Shown here: piece after piece, positions 17,985 through 27,672 of the stretch
Layout of the letters: each line of letters begins with the position of its first letter
Position numbering within the stretch: position 1 is the stretch's first letter
Source of the DNA: a virus
IMG/VR virus record: IMGVR_UViG_3300044647_001784
Span: 22,297 to 86,296 of that record
Strand: one strand, 5' to 3'
Length of the DNA: 64,000 bases
The notes under the pieces: generated by a model
Seen by the model: only the letters and a program-made list of their open reading frames with translations
What the model was told of the DNA's origin: nothing
Database searches by the model: none
Program-made: the position numbers and the translations under genes

Positions 17985-19034
17985 TTAGGAAGCAACCTTA
18001 ACGTTCTTTACAACGACCCAAGCGTCTGCCTGCTCGATTTGAACGCCAACACGAGTATACATTGTGTACTCGATTGAGTCCTTGCGTGGCCAGAAGAATC
18101 GGTAAACAGTTACGTCACGCTTAACACCAACAACAACGTTGTTAGGGAATGTTAAGTGAACATCTCCGTGTGATCCTGTAGCCTGTGCGTAATCGCCAGT
18201 CTGTGTCTCTGGAAGAAGTGGAACTTCAACGATTGGAATACCGAAAGCGTATGGAGCTACGTATCCTGCTGGTCCACCTAGAGGAGCTACATCTCCACGG
18301 ATGATGCCTGAAGCAATATCCTGTGGGTTAACATTCTGGATGTTTTGTGATGTTGCGTATAGGTAATCCTGGATCAAGTTAGATCCTGCAAGGAAGCGTA
18401 GGTCTGTGCGACGCTGCTTGTACTTACGTGGAAGTGCCTTAAGTGCTGAGTTAAATACAGCACGAGAAAGTCCTGCACCTGCTGCGTCTACGACGTGTGC
18501 ATTTGCCTTGGCCTTCTTTACAACACCGTCAAATGCCTTGTAAAGAGCATCTGATGAAAGTGCTGTGTTACCGTTAAGTAGAACGTCTTCAATATCGTTA
18601 CCAGCCTGAGTTGCCATCATACGTGCGATGTGGTCTTCTAGATCTGGACCTTCGATATTGTCTTCTAGTGACTCTGTTGAGAGCTCCCAGTCAAGACGTA
18701 GCTTCTTTGTTGTGAGAGAGATCTTTGAGAATGTGACTGCTGCGTTTGTGCCAGTGTTGTCACCTTCTGTTGCGAGCTTCATAAGCTTCTCGCCTACTCC
18801 GACTCTATCAATTTCTGTTGTGTCAGACTTCATTCTAACTGTACGTGCGACTTTTCCGATTACGGTTGCGTCGAACATATAGTCTAGGAAACGAGCTGAT
18901 TGCTCTGGGTTGAGAAGACCACCATTGCCATTTTCAGACGCAGTGTGAATTCCATCTCCACCAGTTGTTGATGCGAAAGTACCTGTAGCTGTTGTACCAG
19001 CTGCGATTGCTTTCTCTAATGTTTCATTACTCAT
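17985..19034 (-). CDS. Major capsid protein, HK97 fold
   Basis: This 349-residue protein follows the protease/scaffold gene and precedes a terminator. Its sequence has the layout of HK97-type capsid subunits: a short N-terminal arm, the segment LLNPEQSARFLDYMFDATVI, an E-loop-like beta region (EIDRVGVGEKLMKLATEGDN, KLRLDWELSTESLEDN), the A-domain helix DLEDHIARMMATQAGNDIED, and C-terminal strands HLTFPNNVVVGVKRDVTVYR. Codon choice is more G/C-ending than in surrounding genes, consistent with high expression. There is no long cleavable delta domain, and a separate scaffold-like region is present in the protease gene. Confidence 0.9.
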   Translation of the reverse strand: MSNETLEKAIAAGTTATGTFASTTGGDGIHTASENGNGGLLNPEQSARFLDYMFDATVIGKVARTVRMKSDTTEIDRVGVGEKLMKLATEGDNTGTNAAVTFSKISLTTKKLRLDWELSTESLEDNIEGPDLEDHIARMMATQAGNDIEDVLLNGNTALSSDALYKAFDGVVKKAKANAHVVDAAGAGLSRAVFNSALKALPRKYKQRRTDLRFLAGSNLIQDYLYATSQNIQNVNPQDIASGIIRGDVAPLGGPAGYVAPYAFGIPIVEVPLLPETQTGDYAQATGSHGDVHLTFPNNVVVGVKRDVTVYRFFWPRKDSIEYTMYTRVGVQIEQADAWVVVKNVKVAS

Positions 19035-19049
19035 ATTATTTCACCTACC

Positions 19050-20417
19050 CTAGTTAAATATTTCGTTTACGGAACCGAGGAAAGAACCGTTCCATTTTGA
19101 TTTGTTTACTGCTTGTACCGCAGACCCGCCGAGGTCTGAGGACTTCTTAATTGCTGTATCGCCTTCTACGGCATCTACACGCTTTTGAACACCATCAATG
19201 GTGCCCTTTATTTCTGTTACAGCTGCACTAAGTGCGCTGTGCTTTTCTGCTAATTCTGTGATTTGAGCATTTAAGCCCTTGCTAAAAGTCTCTACAGTTT
19301 CTTTGATTTCAGAAACCTGTAATGCATTTGCCTCTGTAGCCTTGCTAAGAGTATCTGCAAAGAATCCCTTTAGGTCTACTAACATTTTTGCAAAATCAGG
19401 CTCTTGTCCTTCAACTGCAGCTGACGCATCTGCGTCTACTGACTTAAAGACATCTACAGAAGCAGAGTCTGCATCTTCTGCTTTAGCAGCTGGTGCATCT
19501 TCGACGGCCTTGACGTTAGTCTCAACCATGGTCTCTTCAACGACGACAACTTCTTCAGCAGCTGGTGCTTCTGCAACTGGTGCTTCTGCAACTACTGGAT
19601 CTGTACCGTGTACGTTTAGTTTTTCCACTTCATTACCTCCTTGTGCGTTTGCCTGTTTTGCTATTGTTTGTGTTGCAGGCAACGTAACTCTTGACTTCTT
19701 GAATGAAGCAAGAACTTTATCTATCTCTTTTGATTTGTTTATGTCTGAGCTTTCAACCCATCCAATTAGCGTAGCCTCTTTACCAGTAACTGGAGATGAG
19801 TATGTCTTGTCTGTCGAGATGAAAACAGAGTCGCTATCTTCGCAATAAAAAATATTTTCTGTGACAACATCTGCTGCCATTCCTTTAAAAATAAGTTGAC
19901 CATTCATTTTTTCTATTGAAATAATATTGCACATTTCATTTGCTGGTGAATCTACAATTGAAAGTTCTACTAAGTCATATTCTTTAATAAAACGAACAGA
20001 CTCTCCTGTTGCCTTATTTATTTCATTATCTGAATCTTTAATCTTTCCGCCAATTGAAAAACCAGAAAGAGTTCCATCAAGAACCTTCTCCCAAGTATCC
20101 TGTGCGCCCTTTGATATGTATGAAGTTACATAAACTCCATTATAAAATTCTTTTGATTTTTGATCGTAGTAAGTCTCTGGCTTAAATGAAACTACTTTGC
20201 CAACTGCAAGTGGCTGATGCATCTCTCTAAGATTTCCTCTAAATGCTTCAAATGCCTTTAGGCTTGCTTCTGCTGTTACGACGTCACCAGTTTGATCTAC
20301 ATTATCTAGAGTTGCAAATCCAGACACGGTTCTATTCTCCCTGTTTACTTTTGTAAAAGGAACAGATAAATGAAGGTTTTGGCCGTCAGAAGACCACTGA
20401 CTTTTTTCTATGTTCAT
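19050..20417 (-). CDS. Prohead protease fused to scaffold-like C-terminus
   Basis: In this 455-residue protein, residues about 10-190 form a prohead protease domain of the XkdF/HK97-protease type: NRTVSGFATLDNVDQTGD, LREMHQPLAVG supplying the likely catalytic His, GFSIGGKI supplying the Ser, and VELSIVDSPANEMC. After about residue 255 the chain is rich in alanine, glutamate and valine, with a coiled-coil (LSKATEANALQVSEIKETVE) of scaffold character. The fusion suggests the protease is incorporated with the scaffold and cleaves it during maturation. It lies between portal and capsid, as expected. Confidence 0.85.
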   Translation of the reverse strand: MNIEKSQWSSDGQNLHLSVPFTKVNRENRTVSGFATLDNVDQTGDVVTAEASLKAFEAFRGNLREMHQPLAVGKVVSFKPETYYDQKSKEFYNGVYVTSYISKGAQDTWEKVLDGTLSGFSIGGKIKDSDNEINKATGESVRFIKEYDLVELSIVDSPANEMCNIISIEKMNGQLIFKGMAADVVTENIFYCEDSDSVFISTDKTYSSPVTGKEATLIGWVESSDINKSKEIDKVLASFKKSRVTLPATQTIAKQANAQGGNEVEKLNVHGTDPVVAEAPVAEAPAAEEVVVVEETMVETNVKAVEDAPAAKAEDADSASVDVFKSVDADASAAVEGQEPDFAKMLVDLKGFFADTLSKATEANALQVSEIKETVETFSKGLNAQITELAEKHSALSAAVTEIKGTIDGVQKRVDAVEGDTAIKKSSDLGGSAVQAVNKSKWNGSFLGSVNEIFN

Positions 20418-20470
20418 ATGCTTAATTTTATACTTATCTATCTAAAAAGGCAAATCGCAGTTGATTGGAT

Positions 20471-22054
20471 TTAGTCAACTCTGCTTCCGTCGCCTTTTGC
20501 ATTTCTTCCTTCTCCGACTTTATCGGAAGAGGCTGCGGATCTTTCTGAATCTCTGGCTCTAGTTTTCCCAGCCGTTGCTTTTTGGTCAGCTGCCTGCTGA
20601 GGCCTTAGATCTACCATTTCATCTCCGCCTTCCACTGGAATCATACCTTTTTTAATTCTAACTTCATTAGGGGTAATTACCTGCATTCTAAGATATCTTT
20701 CATCTATTTGAGATTGCGTGTCTTCATCAGTTAATGTCAGCTCTTCGAATTTAATTTTTAGGGCGTCAGTCTTTTCTTCAATTATTGCATTAATTCTTTT
20801 TTCTAGTCTCATTTGTGCTGGACGACAAACCTGCTCTTTAAATGTTTTGTCTGCGTCTCTTGCAACCGCTAAATTAACTCCTTCTGGAGTTCCAATTTTA
20901 TTAATTGGCACACGGTGAGCCAATAGTATTTCATCTCTATTAGATTGTCGATAAATATTAAATGATGATTCTTGAGCTCCAGCTTCAACTGGCTCCATTT
21001 TAAATTCAACCTTGTTGTCTGGAGTATCCGCTGGAAGCGGGATATAAAGTGATCTATGGTTTTTCCCCTTTAGTCCAACCTGGAAAAATTCTAGCAACTT
21101 TCTTTCTGACTCTGGAGAAAGTTTTGCTCCCTTTACTGTAATAATATATCTTGGTACCGCTTTATTCTCAAAGTAATCTAGGTTATATCTTCCAGCAAAT
21201 TCATTGCCAGCCAATGACATTTGTGCAGCAACAATATCTGGTATTCCATAATAGTTGTTCATCGGAGTATACTTCTTTAGATGAATGATTTCATTTGGAC
21301 GATCCTCAACATCACCAATTGGGTTGGGTGTATCTAAATCTCCAAAGTTTCTAAAAAATACAGCCTTGCCATAAAGCAGCTGCATGAATCCATCACGAAG
21401 TCTTCTTACTCTCATTGTCTTTGCTGGGATATGTCCAATATATCCTATATCTCCTGCTGTTGTTCTTCCAATTTCAATATAGCCATTACCTGTAGCTTCT
21501 AAATCAGTGTAAACTTTTATTAAAGTTTCAGTAAATGTATCTTCATCGTTAGTAGTGTCGAGCCACTCTTGTAGGTCCTGCTTTAACTTATTAAGCTTAC
21601 GTCTAGCTCTTTCTAATTGCTTTGTATCTGTTATTGCGTCTATAGCATCATTAGTTTTTCTAGTTTCAGTAAATGAGTACCCTAGTCCAACTATATTTGC
21701 TACCTTTGCATTGATTGCAGCATAGTTATAAGTTGATACCTCATAAATTTGAGACAAATACTCTAGGTTATATACTGGCTGCACAAGGTCGAACATAGCA
21801 TATCCAGTTACAGCCTGCTGAAGAAGATTCTGTTGTGTTGCTGCACCATCTTTACCAGTAAATGATTTTGCAAAATCTCTGTTTACTTTTCTTTTAAAAT
21901 TGGTGCCGAGCCCTCTTACTTTTTTAAGTTCATCTATTCCAATTGCAAACGGGTCAACATGCTCTTTTTCTTTCTTAAATGAAAAAAGATCTGAGCTATT
22001 TTTTACTGATACCTCATATGTATCTTCTGGGCCATCTTCTAAGAATTGTGTCAT
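20471..22054 (-). CDS. Portal protein
   Basis: The 527-residue length is typical. Recognisable parts of the phage portal family (PF04860) are SQIYEVSTYNYAAINAKVAN near residue 95, GNGYIEIGRTTAGDIGYIGH near 195, NNYYGIPDIVAAQMSLAG near 270, NLDYFENKAVPRYIITV, and HRVPINKIGTPEG near 390. The C-terminal 40 residues are basic, serine-rich and probably disordered. It forms the dodecameric ring at one capsid vertex through which DNA is packaged. The start overlaps the upstream small gene by 4 bases. The terminase genes that normally precede it are not in this window. Confidence 0.92.
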   Translation of the reverse strand: MTQFLEDGPEDTYEVSVKNSSDLFSFKKEKEHVDPFAIGIDELKKVRGLGTNFKRKVNRDFAKSFTGKDGAATQQNLLQQAVTGYAMFDLVQPVYNLEYLSQIYEVSTYNYAAINAKVANIVGLGYSFTETRKTNDAIDAITDTKQLERARRKLNKLKQDLQEWLDTTNDEDTFTETLIKVYTDLEATGNGYIEIGRTTAGDIGYIGHIPAKTMRVRRLRDGFMQLLYGKAVFFRNFGDLDTPNPIGDVEDRPNEIIHLKKYTPMNNYYGIPDIVAAQMSLAGNEFAGRYNLDYFENKAVPRYIITVKGAKLSPESERKLLEFFQVGLKGKNHRSLYIPLPADTPDNKVEFKMEPVEAGAQESSFNIYRQSNRDEILLAHRVPINKIGTPEGVNLAVARDADKTFKEQVCRPAQMRLEKRINAIIEEKTDALKIKFEELTLTDEDTQSQIDERYLRMQVITPNEVRIKKGMIPVEGGDEMVDLRPQQAADQKATAGKTRARDSERSAASSDKVGEGRNAKGDGSRVD

Positions 22055-22389
22055 GTTACTGATCCCCCTCGCAATACTGAATCTTTGTATTCGCCTATGT
22101 CAAGCGGGTCTGGTGTAAGTCCCCACTTAAGTCTTTGGTTTTGATATTCAAACTCTTCATCATCAATTTTTCTTCTTCCAGACAAAAACTTAGGCTGTCC
22201 CTCATAAATTCCATAGTGTCTTACTGCATCCGCCAGCAAAGCCATGCGGGCACGATTTCCTTTTTTAGAAGTTATTGAAAGAAAGTTGCCATCGTCGTCA
22301 CCAATCCAGCGTCCGTCTGGCATTTCCCATACGTATATTCCGAGAGTGGTTTCCTCGATTACCTGGCTTTTTTGGTTTAAGATGTCCAT
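22051..22389 (-). CDS. Unknown small protein coupled to portal
   Basis: This 112-residue protein (MDILNQKSQVIEETTLGIYVWEM) overlaps the portal gene by 4 bases, so the two are probably co-translated. It has a compact strand-rich N-terminal part with IYVWEMPDGRWIGDDDGNFL and a helical middle (ARMALLADAVRHYGI). I do not recognise the family. The position suggests a head-assembly accessory role, but nothing in the sequence proves it. Confidence 0.6.
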   Translation of the reverse strand: MDILNQKSQVIEETTLGIYVWEMPDGRWIGDDDGNFLSITSKKGNRARMALLADAVRHYGIYEGQPKFLSGRRKIDDEEFEYQNQRLKWGLTPDPLDIGEYKDSVLRGGSVT

Positions 22390-22474
22390 ATGTTAAACAG
22401 TTTATCATTATTCTTAGTAAAAGTCCAGTCTTGATGCCAGCCTGATACACTTTTGTTGCAAATTGTGCACCCTA

Positions 22475-24277
22475 CTAGTCAAATTGCCTTATGAAATATG
22501 GTGTTCCATCCTGACCATGGACACTTTCAGATATAGTTACTCCTGGGTCAGTTATAACCTTTGAGTTATCTGAGCAATAAAGCCTGTAGTTAGTTATTGC
22601 TTCTGCGGATGTAAATGCTTTCTCGTAAAAAGCTATGTTGTTATATAGGTTTGAAGTTCCATATTCTGTATCTAATTGATTTTGATTAAACTTAATATTT
22701 AAGGCTGGCTGATTTAATACAATTATAATATGATGGGCAACATCATTTAGCAAAAATGTCGATACATTAGTCTCTGATGTCCTATTTATACCATTTACGT
22801 ATATGGCAGAAATTCCAGCTTTTGTTATTAATCCGTTAGCCGCCCATTTAATTGATGAGGATGCTGAAGAAAATAATACATTTTGTCCACCCCTTGGAGT
22901 AAAAAACATCTCTATTGTTCTTGGCTGAATAGAAAGATCTACAGAAAACCCATGGCCAGAATGCATTGACAGTCCGTTGTATTTATTTTGCATTCTTACT
23001 GGGTAATTGTATTGTCCTACTGCATAGTCGTATGCTGAGTATATTTTTGATCCAGAATTATCTGCATAAAAATCTTTATTTGAATACATATCAATTTCTA
23101 ACTTATCAAAATAAGGTAGGTCAAAGGATGAATCTTGTGTAGTCATTGTTACCCTTATATCTAGTATTGGGCTTCCTGAGTTCTGGTTTTTGTTGTAGTA
23201 TGGCATCGGAGAATTATTTTTGCAAACTACCCATGGCTGATTTGGGATTTGTATTTCAACCAAAATATTATCTACATCCTGCCCATAGCAAATTCTAGAA
23301 GAAACAATATCTTCTGGATTTGATATATACAGTCTTTCTTGAAAAGAAAATGTTTTTGTTTCTACGGCATCTGTTTCTTCAAACTCAATTCTGTTATATT
23401 CTGAGTTATAATATGCATCTCCAGAAGCAAGTTCTTCTAGTGCTTTTATTCCAGGATACCTATATGAAATGTCTGGTCTTACTGATGCCGAGTTTAATGA
23501 AAAAAGAATTCCATTATTTGAATAAACAATTTGTGAGTACTTTGTCTCTTTGTATCCCGACAGATAATGATTTAATATTTTTGCTTCTTCTAGCTCATAG
23601 GCATATATTGCTGCTGAATCAACAATAAATTTTTTGCCTGAGTTGGCTGGTCCCAAGGATAGGTTTAAGCTTGAATTAGTAAATTTAAAGCTATCTACAA
23701 CTGGACTTTCAGAAACAATTTTTCCATCGACATAAAGTGAAATTGTATCTTTAGAAAACATACCTACAACATGCATAGCTTTATTTTTTGTAATCTTATG
23801 CCAAACCATCTGTGTTGGACTACATTTAAAAATAATATTTTCATTTTTATAGAATAGACCAATTGAATTGGCAGCATCTCCTAGAATAATATATTCGGCA
23901 TTGTCATCTTTGGCTGGACTAAACCATATTTCAAATGAGAATGGGCCATCTGGATTTCTATTCATACCAAGTCCTAGGGCTTTTAGGCTTATCTGTGCAT
24001 TTTCATTTATCTCTGTTCCTCTTACTCCCGCCCCAATAATAGGAAGAACTTCCATATCTGAGGTATTAATTGCATAGCCCTCCATTGAATTTCCAGTGTA
24101 ATCAATTATTGGTAGCCCGCTTACAGCAGCATATGATACGCCATTATCTTTTAAATCTTGATATGTTGAATATAGAGTTGTTAAATTGCTGTATACGCCA
24201 ACTTCTCCAGAACGAACTTCATCTAGTAAAAAAAATGCAACTGGATTATCTTTTAAGACAGTATATTTATATGACAT
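22475..24277 (-). CDS. LamG/concanavalin-A-like tail surface protein
   Basis: This 600-residue protein has two lectin-like jelly-roll segments. The first, about residues 110-245, includes FSFEIWFSPAKDDNAEYIIL and DTISLYVDGKIV, the typical strand-turn signature of LamG-like folds. The second, about 455-575, includes RTIEMFFTPRGGQNVLF and AFYEKAFTSAEAI. Such domains bind host-surface glycans on phage tails. It ends upstream of the portal gene and begins 3 bases after the collagen-like fibre gene, so it probably forms part of the same fibre system. Confidence 0.75.
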   Translation of the reverse strand: MSYKYTVLKDNPVAFFLLDEVRSGEVGVYSNLTTLYSTYQDLKDNGVSYAAVSGLPIIDYTGNSMEGYAINTSDMEVLPIIGAGVRGTEINENAQISLKALGLGMNRNPDGPFSFEIWFSPAKDDNAEYIILGDAANSIGLFYKNENIIFKCSPTQMVWHKITKNKAMHVVGMFSKDTISLYVDGKIVSESPVVDSFKFTNSSLNLSLGPANSGKKFIVDSAAIYAYELEEAKILNHYLSGYKETKYSQIVYSNNGILFSLNSASVRPDISYRYPGIKALEELASGDAYYNSEYNRIEFEETDAVETKTFSFQERLYISNPEDIVSSRICYGQDVDNILVEIQIPNQPWVVCKNNSPMPYYNKNQNSGSPILDIRVTMTTQDSSFDLPYFDKLEIDMYSNKDFYADNSGSKIYSAYDYAVGQYNYPVRMQNKYNGLSMHSGHGFSVDLSIQPRTIEMFFTPRGGQNVLFSSASSSIKWAANGLITKAGISAIYVNGINRTSETNVSTFLLNDVAHHIIIVLNQPALNIKFNQNQLDTEYGTSNLYNNIAFYEKAFTSAEAITNYRLYCSDNSKVITDPGVTISESVHGQDGTPYFIRQFD

Positions 24278-24280
24278 GTC

Positions 24281-25393
24281 TTAAATCTCTTCTAGTGCTT
24301 TAACTCTCGCTGTAAGCTCTTGTACTGCTTTAATTAATGGTGAAATAAATTGATCGTATCTTAATCCTTGCATAGAATCTTCTTCAGACATATCAATCTT
24401 TACCCAGCCAGCAAAGTCTTCTACTCCAGATTCATCTAAAGCTTCTTTTACTTGCTGAGCTATAAGTCCATAATGAGTTCTTGTTCCAGGAAGTGAAACT
24501 AAGTCTCCATCTACTAATTCTTTCCCGCCCTCAATAAATTTATATTTTACTGGATTTAAATTGTTTATAAAATCTAATCCTAAGTCGGAAGAAAAAATAT
24601 CTGTCTTTAGTCTTTCATCAGAAGTATTTATTGTTCCAGTGTTAGAGTATATAGTTTTCCAAAATCTATTTGATGCTACACCAGCACCCGCATCTATTGG
24701 CTGTCCTATTGAGTACAAGTTATTTGCAAGTGGGTACCAGTTTGAGTTTACTCCATATCCAGACGTTGTTGGAATATTTAATGAAATAGTTGTAGGTACT
24801 GGATCAATAGTTGCACTAGATCCAGGGATTCCTTGTGGGCCTTGTGCTCCAGTTAATCCAGTTGCGCCTCTAGGTATTGTAAAAGCAAATACAGCATTTG
24901 TAGCGGTTCCAGTATTTGTGACAGAAGCATTTGTTCCAGCTGCACCAGTTGTTGTTGTTCCAATTGCTAGTGTAGTTGGCCCTGGTATTCCTTGTGGTCC
25001 TGCTGGGCCAACAGGCCCTTGTGGTAAAACAAGATTTAAAGTTTGTGAGGGACTTGTGCCAGATATAGTTGCATCTGCATTTACACCAGACTCAACAGTT
25101 CCTATTGAAAGAACATTAGATGGTCCTGGGCCTCCAATTATTCCATCTACACCTCTAGGTAATGTTAAGTTTAATATTGCTGCTTCTGGTGTTCCTACAT
25201 TTACTACTGACGCTGGAGTTGATGCGCTAACAGTTGTTACAGAGCCTATCGTTAAAGTCCCTGAAGGCCCTTGTGGGCCAGGATGAGCATCTAGATAAGC
25301 ATCTACATCAGCAGCAAGGTACCCTAGGTCTCTAGGGACGTCTGGCGTGTCTGTATACTGCGGGTACCTAAACCCTTTTCCTGTTGTGCTCAT
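24281..25393 (-). CDS. Collagen-like tail fibre with S74 chaperone domain
   Basis: In this 370-residue protein, residues about 38-200 alternate collagen-like Gly-X-Y runs (GPQGPSG, GPVGPAGPQGIPGP, GATGLTGAQGPQGIPG) with three related beta segments of the form PRG or PQG preceded by NLTL/NLVL. Residues about 255-370 form a peptidase S74 intramolecular chaperone: TSDERLKTDI with the Ser-Asp cleavage motif, YGLIAQQVKEAL, LRYDQFISPLIKAVQEL. S74 domains trimerise fibres and then cut themselves off. Five oxygenase genes with prolyl-hydroxylase character sit directly upstream in the same direction, making this fibre a candidate substrate. Confidence 0.88.
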   Translation of the reverse strand: MSTTGKGFRYPQYTDTPDVPRDLGYLAADVDAYLDAHPGPQGPSGTLTIGSVTTVSASTPASVVNVGTPEAAILNLTLPRGVDGIIGGPGPSNVLSIGTVESGVNADATISGTSPSQTLNLVLPQGPVGPAGPQGIPGPTTLAIGTTTTGAAGTNASVTNTGTATNAVFAFTIPRGATGLTGAQGPQGIPGSSATIDPVPTTISLNIPTTSGYGVNSNWYPLANNLYSIGQPIDAGAGVASNRFWKTIYSNTGTINTSDERLKTDIFSSDLGLDFINNLNPVKYKFIEGGKELVDGDLVSLPGTRTHYGLIAQQVKEALDESGVEDFAGWVKIDMSEEDSMQGLRYDQFISPLIKAVQELTARVKALEEI

Positions 25394-25413
25394 TTTTTTA
25401 TTATACCACCTAT

Positions 25414-26064
25414 TTACTTAATATATACATGTGCTGGGCTCATGTATCTTGTCCCAGAAGTGATTGGCATAACTTCATGTACATAAGGCTGCTGTGATGG
25501 GAACATAATTAGACTTCCAGCCTTTGGCTTAATTGTAATGTTTTGATTAGGAAAATGAATTTCTCCGCCTTCATAATCGTCATTTACATAGGCTACCAAA
25601 GAAAATGCTAGAGTTGAATCTCCATCTTGCCCATCAAAATGTGGGCCCATGGACTGGCCCTGGTTCCACTTTTTAATTGGAACTTGGTTTAGCTCTAAAT
25701 TATATCTATTTTTATCCAGGTTATTTCCAGCTAAATATCTATCGGAACACATTTCAAATGCCATCAAAAAGCTATTTGCTATGTAAAGAGTTTTTTTATC
25801 AATTGCATCAGACCCAGTAGATTTTTTTAGATTAGATGAAAATATATTTTTTGTAGCCCCGTACACTATAGATTCATTATCGCTTGCTGTCCAGTTTTCC
25901 CACTTTGAAATTCTACTAAATGATGATGGCTCTAAATCTATCTCTTCTATAAAGTCCTTTAAGTACTCTGGAAAACTAAGTGCATTCTCCCAGTACCATA
26001 TATTTTTTTCTACAATCTGCAAATTAAACATTGTAAATTGCTTGAATATTGGCTCGCCTTCCAT
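25414..26064 (-). CDS. 2-oxoglutarate/Fe(II) oxygenase, prolyl-4-hydroxylase type
   Basis: This 216-residue protein carries a double-stranded beta-helix oxygenase with an intact active site: GPHFDGQDGD provides the HxD iron ligands, YVHEVMPI the distal His, and SGTRYMSPAHVY the Arg that binds 2-oxoglutarate. AYVNDDYEGGEIHFP is the conserved strand between them. It is the last of five such genes on this strand and ends 20 bases before the collagen-like fibre gene. I infer hydroxylation of a phage structural protein; a small-molecule or host-protein substrate is also possible. Confidence 0.85.
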   Translation of the reverse strand: MEGEPIFKQFTMFNLQIVEKNIWYWENALSFPEYLKDFIEEIDLEPSSFSRISKWENWTASDNESIVYGATKNIFSSNLKKSTGSDAIDKKTLYIANSFLMAFEMCSDRYLAGNNLDKNRYNLELNQVPIKKWNQGQSMGPHFDGQDGDSTLAFSLVAYVNDDYEGGEIHFPNQNITIKPKAGSLIMFPSQQPYVHEVMPITSGTRYMSPAHVYIK

Positions 26065-26065
26065 A

Positions 26066-26818
26066 TTAGCCCTCTACTTCTGATGCTGGATAAACTTCTC
26101 CACGTGGAGTTATTCTTAAACCTTTATTTCTATAGTCTTCCCATTCAATGGCTTCATCTGCCTGCATTGCTCTAACTTTAGCAAGCTCTTCAGCCCAGGC
26201 ATCTCTAACCTCTTGTGGGTAGTCACTCTCTTCTCTGTCATCCCAGAATGAGCCAAGTGTGTACCTGATTGATTTCTTAACTGTAGTAACTTCGTGCATA
26301 TTGTGGAATCCTCCAGCAAAAGTGACTAAGGTTCCAGTTTTCGGAACAATTGTAAGCCCATGCTTAAAGTTTAAAACTCCATCTTCAAAGTCATCATTTA
26401 AATAAAGAAATGTTGCATATCTGCTTCTAGTAAATGCTCCTGAAACTCCATCATTAGATGTATTGTCAGAATGCATATTGGCAAAAGCTCCTGGGGCCCA
26501 TCTTTGAGAATGCCAGCTAATTTGTGACATTTGTGCAGGATCTTTTCCAGCCATATCTGCTGTAACGTCAACTACTCTTTGTTTTAGAACTTGAAAAAAA
26601 TCTCCTGGGAGCCCATTAGCAATTGTATCTGGATCATTTAGCTCTGGAGTTCCTGATGAGTATGACTCATAGAATGAAATTGGCATCCATCTTAATTGAT
26701 CTTTTTCCATTTTAATTGCCAAAACTTTAATTATTGCTTGACATTCTTCTGGAGTAAGAAAGTTTTCATACTCAACTATATCCTCTTTATGTCTTTTAAC
26801 AATCATATTTCTTTCCAT
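26066..26818 (-). CDS. 2-oxoglutarate/Fe(II) oxygenase
   Basis: This 250-residue protein has an intact active site: NMHSDNTSND (HxD), NMHEVTTV (distal His) and KSIRYTLGSFWDD (2-oxoglutarate Arg), with LYLNDDFEDGVLNF between them. The C-terminal extension after about residue 200 is acidic and helical. Its start overlaps the stop of the upstream oxygenase by one base, so the pair is coupled. Similar genes occur in T4-like cyanophages and freshwater phages; substrates are generally unknown. Confidence 0.85.
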   Translation of the reverse strand: MERNMIVKRHKEDIVEYENFLTPEECQAIIKVLAIKMEKDQLRWMPISFYESYSSGTPELNDPDTIANGLPGDFFQVLKQRVVDVTADMAGKDPAQMSQISWHSQRWAPGAFANMHSDNTSNDGVSGAFTRSRYATFLYLNDDFEDGVLNFKHGLTIVPKTGTLVTFAGGFHNMHEVTTVKKSIRYTLGSFWDDREESDYPQEVRDAWAEELAKVRAMQADEAIEWEDYRNKGLRITPRGEVYPASEVEG

Positions 26819-27672
26819 TAGTACATTTCTCCATCTTCTGTTGGATTGTAAACCTCATACGGAACCTGAACTCCATCTTTAAAATAAATCATATTTCTTT
26901 TGTTTTCGTAATTAGTTCTTTCCATTTCCATCTTAGCCCATCTAAATGCACCAAATTTTCTTTGGTTGGCAAGCCACTCCTCTGTTCCGTTATGAGGAAC
27001 CATTATAAAGTTTCTTACAAAAAACTTCTCATTGGTGTTAATTGTTTTAACGCCATGGTAGTATGGCTCAGTAGAAGGGAATACTAAAATATCTCCTGCA
27101 GCTGGCTTATGGTTTATAAACTTGCCGTCTACGTAAAATTCTATGTCTCCGCCGTCATAATCATCATTGATATACATAGTACATGTAAGGTAAAATTTGC
27201 TTCCAGGCATATCTTTTTCTGAAGTAATATGGTCTGTATGATACTGCATTGTCATCTTATTTGATAGAGTATCTATTTTAGCGTTATACTTTGAGTAAGA
27301 ACATCCACTAAAATGCCAGCCTTCTGGAAGATCAACACCATGTCTTTCTACATAGTCTAAAAGAACTTTATTATAAGCTGCCTCTACTTCTTCAACAAAC
27401 TTTTTCTCTTTGATAAACATTTCGTCAGACAAAACTTCTGTAGAAACTTCTCGCATGTCTTTCTTTTGTGTGTATGTGCCAAAATGTGCCCAAGGATCCC
27501 ACGTCTTCAAAAAGTACTTCCCATCTGATGTTTTTTCAGACTCATTCATTGTTTGATACAGTTCTTGTGGATTAGATAGAACGTTTCTGTAGACATCAAT
27601 TTTAGGATGTAGCTCTATGTACTCTAAATTACTCATGGCTGTTTTTCTCCTGTATGTTTTCTTATCGTCCAA
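26818..27672 (-). CDS. 2-oxoglutarate/Fe(II) oxygenase with Lys at the usual Arg site
   Basis: This 284-residue protein has clear iron ligands: MQYHTDHITSEK (HxD) and YYHGVKTI (distal His), with YINDDYDGGDIEFY between them. The position that usually reads G-x-R-Y/F reads NEKFFVRNFIMV, so the co-substrate may be held by a Lys or by the nearby Arg. The start (ATG 27672) lies 40 bases inside the upstream oxygenase gene. A later ATG in frame (MSNLEYIELHP, 27636) would reduce this overlap and may be the true start. Confidence 0.8.
   Translation of the reverse strand: MDDKKTYRRKTAMSNLEYIELHPKIDVYRNVLSNPQELYQTMNESEKTSDGKYFLKTWDPWAHFGTYTQKKDMREVSTEVLSDEMFIKEKKFVEEVEAAYNKVLLDYVERHGVDLPEGWHFSGCSYSKYNAKIDTLSNKMTMQYHTDHITSEKDMPGSKFYLTCTMYINDDYDGGDIEFYVDGKFINHKPAAGDILVFPSTEPYYHGVKTINTNEKFFVRNFIMVPHNGTEEWLANQRKFGAFRWAKMEMERTNYENKRNMIYFKDGVQVPYEVYNPTEDGEMY

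Noticed and set aside
19279-19848. 189-codon open frame on the plus strand opposite the protease/scaffold gene
   Set aside because: Serine/alanine/threonine-rich antisense of the scaffold region with no promoter or ribosome-binding site.
24561-25286. 241-codon open frame on the plus strand opposite the collagen-like fibre
   Set aside because: It arises from the repetitive Gly-Pro codons of the fibre read in reverse; valine/proline-rich and without a start signal.
26099-26110. Second parS-like palindrome (CTCCACGTGGAG)
   Set aside because: It lies inside an oxygenase gene, matches only the CACGTG core and lacks the flanking parS bases.
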